Shown here piece after piece: positions 6,622 to 10,445 of a stretch of 10,445 bases of DNA. Source of the stretch: Rhodobacter sp. Lineage in GTDB: Bacteria; Pseudomonadota; Alphaproteobacteria; Rhodobacterales; Rhodobacteraceae. The notes beneath the pieces are model-generated. The model saw nothing but the letters and a program-made list of their open reading frames with translations. It made no database searches and was not told the DNA's origin. The stretch spans positions 1 through 10,445 of the forward strand of contig PNND01000068.1 in NCBI GenBank assembly GCA_013824045.1, in the 5' to 3' direction. Every line of letters starts with the position of its first letter. The first letter of the stretch is position 1. The position numbers and the translations under genes were made by a program.

Positions 6622-7848
6622 CAGCAGATCGTCCAGCGCCGCGATCAGGCGCGCCACATCCTCGGCCGAGGTGTAATGCACCGCGCTCATCCGCAACACA
6701 CCCTTTTCCAGATCGACGCCCATCGCCGTGAGCGGGCGCACGGCGTAGAAATCCCCCGCCCAGCAGGCGATCCCGCGCTTGCCCAGTTCTTCGGACAGCG
6801 GTTCCGCCGCGCGGCCCAGATCGACAGCCACAGTGGGCGCGCGCCGCGCGGCATCGCGCGGGCCGATCAGCCGCAGGTCATTGCGCCCGGCCAGATAGTC
6901 CAACAGCGGCGCGATCACCGCCACTTCCTGCGCGCGCATCAGATCATGCACGCCGCGACTGCGCGCCGCCGCATCGCCGGTGACGCCATGATGCGCGGCC
7001 AAGGCATCCACAAAATCCGCCATCCCGGCGCAGGCCGCGATCTGCGCATGATCCGGCCCGGCAGGCGTAAACCGCTTGTAAAGCGTGTCGTTGTTGAAGA
7101 AATGCGCCTGCCCCGGAAGTTCAAATCCAAAGGCCTCGCGGATGACCATGATTCCCTGATGCGGGCCATAGGTCTTGTAGGCGGAAAACAGATAGACATC
7201 GCAGCCCAGCGCCGGAATGTCCGGAAAGCCGTGCGGGGCATAGCTCACGCCATCCACCACCGTGCGCGCGCCCGCCGCGCGGGCGATGTCACAAATGGCC
7301 GCCACATCGTTGATCTCCGCCACCACGTTGGAACAATGCGGAAAGCAGACGAGCCGGACCTTGCCATCCGCCAGAAGTGGCGTCAGCCCGGCAAGCGAAA
7401 GTGACCCTGTCGCCGGGTCGACCCGCCATTCGCGGACCTCGATCCCTTCATCGGCCAGACGCCGCCAGACGCCGGAATTGGCCTCGTGGTCCTGATCGGT
7501 GACGACAATGGCCAGTCCCTTGCCCGACAGCCATTTCCGCACCGCCTGTGCCAGCACATAGGTGTTGGCGCTGGTCGACGGGCCAAAAGACACCTCTTCC
7601 CGCGCCACACCCATCATGGCGGCAAGGCGCGTGCGCGCTTCGTCCATCTCTTCCCCGCCCGCCTGCGCGCCGGGATAGGGGGCATAGGGCTGCACCTTGC
7701 GGTCGGTATAGAAGCGATGCAGCCGGTCCACCACCTGACGGCAGGGATAGCTGCCGCCTGCGTTTTCAAAAAACGCATGGGTGGACAGCACCGGCGAGGC
7801 AAAGGCCGGGAATTGCGAACGGACGAAATCAAGGTCAAGCGCGGTCAT
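6619..7848 (-). CDS. Class V aminotransferase-fold PLP enzyme, cysteine-desulfurase-like (VC1184-type)
   Basis: This 409-residue fold-type I PLP enzyme shows the expected cofactor site: Lys225 in FSAYKTYGPHQG for the Schiff base, Asp199 in VVDGVSY to hold the pyridine nitrogen, and His121 in DQDHEANSG to stack on the ring. The N-terminal FFENAGGSYPC and the C-terminal LRMSAVHYTSAEDVARLIAALDDL fit the 'cysteine desulfurase-like, VC1184' subfamily. The loop that carries the catalytic cysteine in SufS reads GIACWAGDFYA here, with Tyr368 at that place, so classical desulfurase chemistry is doubtful. I preferred ATG 7848 (MTALDLDFVRSQFPAF, the normal family N-terminus); an ATG at 7902 would add 18 unrelated residues. 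No good ribosome site is seen. The stop overlaps the photolyase promoter, so it may read through into that operon. The substrate is unknown. Confidence 0.85.
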   Translation of the reverse strand: MTALDLDFVRSQFPAFASPVLSTHAFFENAGGSYPCRQVVDRLHRFYTDRKVQPYAPYPGAQAGGEEMDEARTRLAAMMGVAREEVSFGPSTSANTYVLAQAVRKWLSGKGLAIVVTDQDHEANSGVWRRLADEGIEVREWRVDPATGSLSLAGLTPLLADGKVRLVCFPHCSNVVAEINDVAAICDIARAAGARTVVDGVSYAPHGFPDIPALGCDVYLFSAYKTYGPHQGIMVIREAFGFELPGQAHFFNNDTLYKRFTPAGPDHAQIAACAGMADFVDALAAHHGVTGDAAARSRGVHDLMRAQEVAVIAPLLDYLAGRNDLRLIGPRDAARRAPTVAVDLGRAAEPLSEELGKRGIACWAGDFYAVRPLTAMGVDLEKGVLRMSAVHYTSAEDVARLIAALDDLL

Positions 7849-8048
7849 GGCTCTGGGGTCTTTCTCAACAGCGTTTCCGGTCGGACCCGGCCAGCCCCGC
7901 ACGGGCGGGGCTTGTCCCGATCCGTGGCAGGTCTTCCAGCCGGACCGACGGGATTACTCCCCGCCGGCAGAGATGCCGCGCGGACGCGGCCCCTCACCGC
8001 CTTTGTTAACCCTAGGTTTCGCCGCCGTCAAACCACCGGACCGGCGGC
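7849..8048. other. 200-bp hairpin-rich gap between acuI and the PLP-enzyme gene
   Basis: No gene is seen here. The stretch contains AGCCCCGC-acgg-GCGGGGCT (7893-7912, perfect 8-bp stem), GCCGG...CCGGC (7939-7968), GCCGCG-cgga-CGCGGC (7975-7990, perfect 6-bp stem) and GCCGCCG...CGGCGGC (8021-8048). It must hold the 3' end of the acuI transcript and, if there is one, the promoter of the PLP-enzyme gene. I could not identify a clear promoter. Confidence 0.5.
8021..8048 (-). terminator. Candidate hairpin at the 3' end of acuI
   Basis: Directly after the acuI TGA the minus strand has GCCGCCG and CGGCGGC arms (8048-8042 and 8027-8021) with a 14-base loop. The loop is long and no T-run follows, so this is a weak intrinsic-terminator candidate. 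Confidence 0.3.
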
Positions 8049-9038
8049 TCAGCGGCGCACATCCACCACCACCCTCCCTTGCACCCCCCCGGCCAGAATG
8101 GCGCGGCCCAGATCCGGCAGATCAGCGAGCGCGCAGTCCTGCACCATCGCCTCCAGCCGGTCCATCGGCAGTTCCGACGCGAGCCGCTCCCAGGCCATCA
8201 GCCGCTTGATGAAGGGCACATTCACCGAATGGATGCCCAGAAGGTTCACTCCTCGCAGAATGAACGGGGTGATCTTCATTGGCACCTCCGCCCCGCCCGC
8301 AAGGCCCACCGCCGCAACCGAACTGTTTGCCTGCATCTGCCCCAGCACCCGGGCGAGCATGGCGCCACCCACATTGTCGATGCAACCCGCCCAAGTCTCT
8401 GATTCCAGCGGCTTGGCCACCACATCGGAAAGATCGCCGCGCAGCACAATCCGGCCTGCCCCCAGAGACTGCAGATAACCTGCCGTCTCCGGCCGCCCTG
8501 TGACCGCCGCCACCCGATAGCCCCGCGCCGCTAGCAGCGCCACCGCCACTGATCCCACACCCCCGGCAGCGCCCGTGACCAGCACCTCGCCCTGATCCGG
8601 CTCCAGCCCATGCGCCTCAAGCGCGATCAGCGCCAGCATGGCGGTAAAGCCTGCCGTGCCCAGAGCCATGGCCTGCCGGCTGGTCATCCCCTTTGGCAGT
8701 GGCACCAGCCAGTCCCCCTTGACCCGCGCCTTTTCGGCATAGCCGCCCCACCAGCTTTCGCCGACCCGCCAGCCTGTCAGAATGACAGCGTCACCGGGGC
8801 GATAGCGCGGATCGTCAGACGTCTCGACCACCCCGGCGAAATCGATCCCCGGCACATGGGGCCAGGCCCGCACCATGCCGCCCCCTGATCCCATGCAAAG
8901 CGCATCCTTGTAATTCAACGTGGAATACTCGACGGCCACTGTCACGTTCCCCTCGGGCAGACTCCCCTCGTCCAGCATCTGCACACTGGCCCGCGTGGCC
9001 CCTGCGGCATCTTTTTCCACCACCAAAGCCCTGAACAT
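8049..9038 (-). CDS. acuI: Acrylyl-CoA reductase AcuI (YhdH/YhfP-type zinc-free MDR oxidoreductase)
   Basis: This 329-residue medium-chain reductase would reduce acrylyl-CoA to propionyl-CoA with NADPH, a step in 3-hydroxypropionate/propionate assimilation and in detoxifying acrylate from DMSP breakdown. It shows the GroES-like N-terminal domain (EYSTLNYKDALC at 37-48, GIDFAGVV at 64-71), a YhdH-like GWRVGESWWGGYAEKARV segment at 89-106, and the Rossmann glycine loop VTGAAGGVGSVA at 154-165. No zinc-binding cysteine cluster is visible, as expected for this branch. I chose ATG 9038 because GGGGAAGGG lies just before it and MFRALVVEKD is the usual start; an ATG at 9077 would add 13 residues without support. 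No acuR regulator, acuH or DMSP lyase gene adjoins it, so the physiological substrate is less certain than the family. Confidence 0.82.
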   Translation of the reverse strand: MFRALVVEKDAAGATRASVQMLDEGSLPEGNVTVAVEYSTLNYKDALCMGSGGGMVRAWPHVPGIDFAGVVETSDDPRYRPGDAVILTGWRVGESWWGGYAEKARVKGDWLVPLPKGMTSRQAMALGTAGFTAMLALIALEAHGLEPDQGEVLVTGAAGGVGSVAVALLAARGYRVAAVTGRPETAGYLQSLGAGRIVLRGDLSDVVAKPLESETWAGCIDNVGGAMLARVLGQMQANSSVAAVGLAGGAEVPMKITPFILRGVNLLGIHSVNVPFIKRLMAWERLASELPMDRLEAMVQDCALADLPDLGRAILAGGVQGRVVVDVRR

Positions 9039-9090
9039 CGCCCTTCCCCTTCCACCCTGCTTCTTCAATCTGACCAATTTCCCCGGAAAA

Positions 9091-9107
9091 TGCCCAATCT
9101 AAGGGCA
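9091..9107. promoter_or_regulatory. Inverted repeat in the divergent acuI / binding-protein region
   Basis: TGCCC-aatctaa-GGGCA is a perfect 5-bp inverted repeat with a 7-base spacer. It lies 53 bases before the acuI start and is flanked by two GGAAAA stretches. The size and place fit an operator or a short hairpin in the acuI leader. No adjacent regulator gene supports a named factor. Confidence 0.25.
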
Positions 9108-9184
9108 ATCTTGCCGGAAAAAACGGCATGGACCTGCCGCACCCCTTGTCGCGGGGGTAAACAATTCCAATGTCGCATGGGGGC

Positions 9185-9213
9185 TTGAGACAGGGCCATG
9201 CCTGAAATAGCGT
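9185..9213 (+). promoter_or_regulatory. Candidate housekeeping promoter of the solute-binding protein gene
   Basis: TTGAGA (9185-9190) and TAGCGT (9208-9213) are separated by exactly 17 bases. The -35 matches TTGACA at five of six places and the -10 matches TATAAT at three. Transcription would start near 9220, giving a leader of about 55 bases. This is a moderate match in a GC-rich genome. Confidence 0.4.
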
Positions 9214-9274
9214 TAACCGATCTTTTTGGCCGAAGAGGGAAAAGCGGCCAAGGATCCAGCAGTGAGGAAAATGA

Positions 9275-10327
9275 ATGAAGCATACAAGAATTCTGCTTGC
9301 GACCGTCGCGACCATCGCCGCACTGTCGACCGCAGCCCGCGCCGCCGATCCCGAAATGACAGTCTTCGATTGGGCCGGCTGGGAGATGGACGGTCTCTTG
9401 ACCGAGTACGTCGCCAAGCATGGTGCGAACCCGACCTATTCCTTCTTTGCCGATGATGATGAGGCCTTCCAGAAGGTCAGCTCCGGCTTCAAATCCGACG
9501 TCACTCATCCCTGCGTGGCCAGCCTGCCGCGCTATCGCAGTGCCGATCTGATCGAGCCTTGGGATACGTCAAAGATCCCCGAATTCGCCAATATCAACCC
9601 GGCTCTGCTGAATTCTTCCTATGTGACGGATGACGGCGGCGTCTGGTTCATCCCGACGGATTACGCCTACACCGCCGTGGCCTATAACACGACCGAGGTC
9701 CCCGCCGAAGACGTGGCCTCGCTGCAGGTCTTTGCCGACCCGAAATACGCCAACCGGATCTCCCTGCCCGACAACTCGGATGATATCTGGGCGCTGGCCT
9801 TCCTTGCCACCGGCGTGACCAGCTGGGACAATGTGACGGATGAACAGTTCCAAGCTGCCGCCGACTGGCTGCGCACCGTGCATCCCAACGTCCGCGCCTA
9901 TTGGGCCGACCCGGCCGAACTGTCGCAACTGATGGCGACGGGCGAGGTTCTGGTGTCGTGGTCGTGGAACGACGGCGTGGCACTGCTGCAGGCCGAAGAG
10001 TTCCCCATCGGCTTCAACCGCGCCCCGGCAGAAGGCGCGTCGACCTGGTATTGCGGCTTTGTTAACATGAAGGATGCGCCCGGTTCGGAAGACAAGGCCT
10101 ATGACTTCATCAACTCGGTGCTGGCTCATGGCTCGGCCAGAACGTTGCTGGAAGAACTGGGCTATGCCCATTCCAACACTGCCGCCATGGCCGAGATTTC
10201 TGTGGATGAGTTGAAGGCCGCTTTCGTCGATCCGGTGACAACCACGCTGCTGGCCCAGACCCCGGTCTCGCCCGAGTTCCGGGAAAAGATGATTCAGGAA
10301 TTCGAGAACATCAAAGCAGGCTTCTGA
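9275..10327 (+). CDS. ABC transporter periplasmic solute-binding protein, spermidine/putrescine (PotD/PotF) type
   Basis: This 350-residue secreted protein starts with a clear Sec signal: positive MKHTR, a hydrophobic core (ILLATVATIAAL) and an AARA-A cleavage site near residue 23. The mature part opens with MTVFDWAGW, the first strand typical of PotD/PotF-like binding proteins. Other family features are IPTDYAYTAVAYN at 126-138 in the hinge and ligand region, SLPDNSDDIWALAF at 163-176, and the WSWNDG segment at 229-234. It would capture a polyamine or a related small cation in the periplasm and deliver it to an inner-membrane permease. Its only two cysteines, Cys80 and Cys260, could form a disulfide. 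GAGGA lies a few bases before the ATG; another ATG four bases earlier is out of frame. No permease or ATPase gene is in the window; they may follow beyond 10445. The family is firm and the ligand is not. Confidence 0.88.
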   Translation: MKHTRILLATVATIAALSTAARAADPEMTVFDWAGWEMDGLLTEYVAKHGANPTYSFFADDDEAFQKVSSGFKSDVTHPCVASLPRYRSADLIEPWDTSKIPEFANINPALLNSSYVTDDGGVWFIPTDYAYTAVAYNTTEVPAEDVASLQVFADPKYANRISLPDNSDDIWALAFLATGVTSWDNVTDEQFQAAADWLRTVHPNVRAYWADPAELSQLMATGEVLVSWSWNDGVALLQAEEFPIGFNRAPAEGASTWYCGFVNMKDAPGSEDKAYDFINSVLAHGSARTLLEELGYAHSNTAAMAEISVDELKAAFVDPVTTTLLAQTPVSPEFREKMIQEFENIKAGF

Positions 10328-10348
10328 TAAGCTGAACTGACTTGAAGG

Positions 10349-10376
10349 AAGCGCCCGGGGGAAACCTTGGGCGTTT
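10349..10376 (+). terminator. GAAA-loop stem-loop terminator after the solute-binding protein gene
   Basis: AAGCGCCCGGGG (10349-10360) pairs with CCTTGGGCGTTT (10365-10376) around a GAAA tetraloop, giving 12 pairs including three G-U pairs. The 3' side ends in TTT and is followed by CGCATTT. It begins 21 bases after the stop codon. It may end transcription or protect the binding-protein message from decay if transport genes follow. Confidence 0.7.
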
Positions 10377-10396
10377 CGCATTTCCGGTGGAATGAC

Positions 10397-10425
10397 TTGC
10401 GGCCCGCCTGCCCCGCGCCTATATC
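10397..10425 (+). promoter_or_regulatory. Possible promoter for a gene beyond the right edge
   Basis: TTGCGG (10397-10402) and TATATC (10420-10425) are 17 bases apart, downstream of the terminator. Each hexamer matches the sigma-70 consensus only partly; the CTTG...CCTATAT shape would also suit an RpoH-type sigma factor. No start codon follows within the window. Confidence 0.25.
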
Positions 10426-10445
10426 TGATCTTGTCCGGGGCAACT

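Noticed and set aside
6223..7404. A 393-codon plus-strand frame opposite phr and the PLP-enzyme gene
   Set aside because: It spans two real genes on the other strand and encodes an Arg-rich sequence without recognisable motifs.
1..10445. tRNA genes, CRISPR arrays, insertion sequences or phage genes
   Set aside because: No cloverleaf-like or regularly spaced repeats, no transposase or integrase motifs, and no terminal repeats were seen. Almost all the sequence is accounted for by ordinary chromosomal genes.

Overview
The window looks like the chromosome of a Rhodobacteraceae alphaproteobacterium (Rhodobacter/Cereibacter-like). The reasons are high GC, a set of neighbours typical of that family (photolyase, cyclopropane-fatty-acid synthase, TrgA, TrgB; AcuI), and a GC-rich 'ccccggaccccc...agaagatga' intergenic element that I remember as common in this family. 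It holds nine protein genes, one of them cut by the window edge. I see no RNA genes, insertion sequences, phage genes or CRISPR array.

Layout. Positions 1-2200 (+): the 3' part of a TIM-barrel sugar-phosphate isomerase/epimerase, a family-type intergenic repeat, then a Gfo/Idh/MocA oxidoreductase; together they look like the end of a carbohydrate or polyol catabolic operon. Positions 2216-6569 (-): a compact stress cluster transcribed phr -> cfa -> trgA -> trgB. It holds a DNA photolyase, a SAM-dependent fatty-acid methyltransferase, a small TrgA membrane protein and a TrgB-like fusion of an AIG2/gamma-glutamylcyclotransferase domain with a Nudix ADP-sugar pyrophosphatase domain. A TGATCC -35 element of the ChrR-controlled sigma-E (RpoE, singlet-oxygen) type lies 47 bp before the photolyase ATG, and its TGA is also the stop codon of the gene upstream. 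Positions 6619-7848 (-): a class V PLP enzyme of the cysteine-desulfurase-like group that lacks the SufS-type active-site cysteine. Positions 7849-8048: a 200-bp hairpin-rich gap. Positions 8049-9038 (-): an AcuI/YhdH-type acrylyl-CoA reductase. Positions 9039-9274: a divergent regulatory region. Positions 9275-10327 (+): a periplasmic solute-binding protein of the spermidine/putrescine (PotD/PotF) type, followed by a strong GAAA-loop terminator hairpin; the rest of its transporter would lie beyond the window.

How they work together. The central cluster makes sense as a light and oxidative-stress module: repair of UV-damaged DNA, modification of unsaturated membrane lipids, and detoxification linked to tellurite resistance. 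Control from one sigma-E-type promoter is an inference from the motif and from what I recall of Rhodobacter sphaeroides. The other genes are ordinary metabolism and transport. I found no clear evidence of a wholly new system. The most interesting items are the promoter/stop-codon overlap, the four-gene cluster, the TrgB domain fusion, the cysteine-less PLP enzyme and the structured intergenic DNA.
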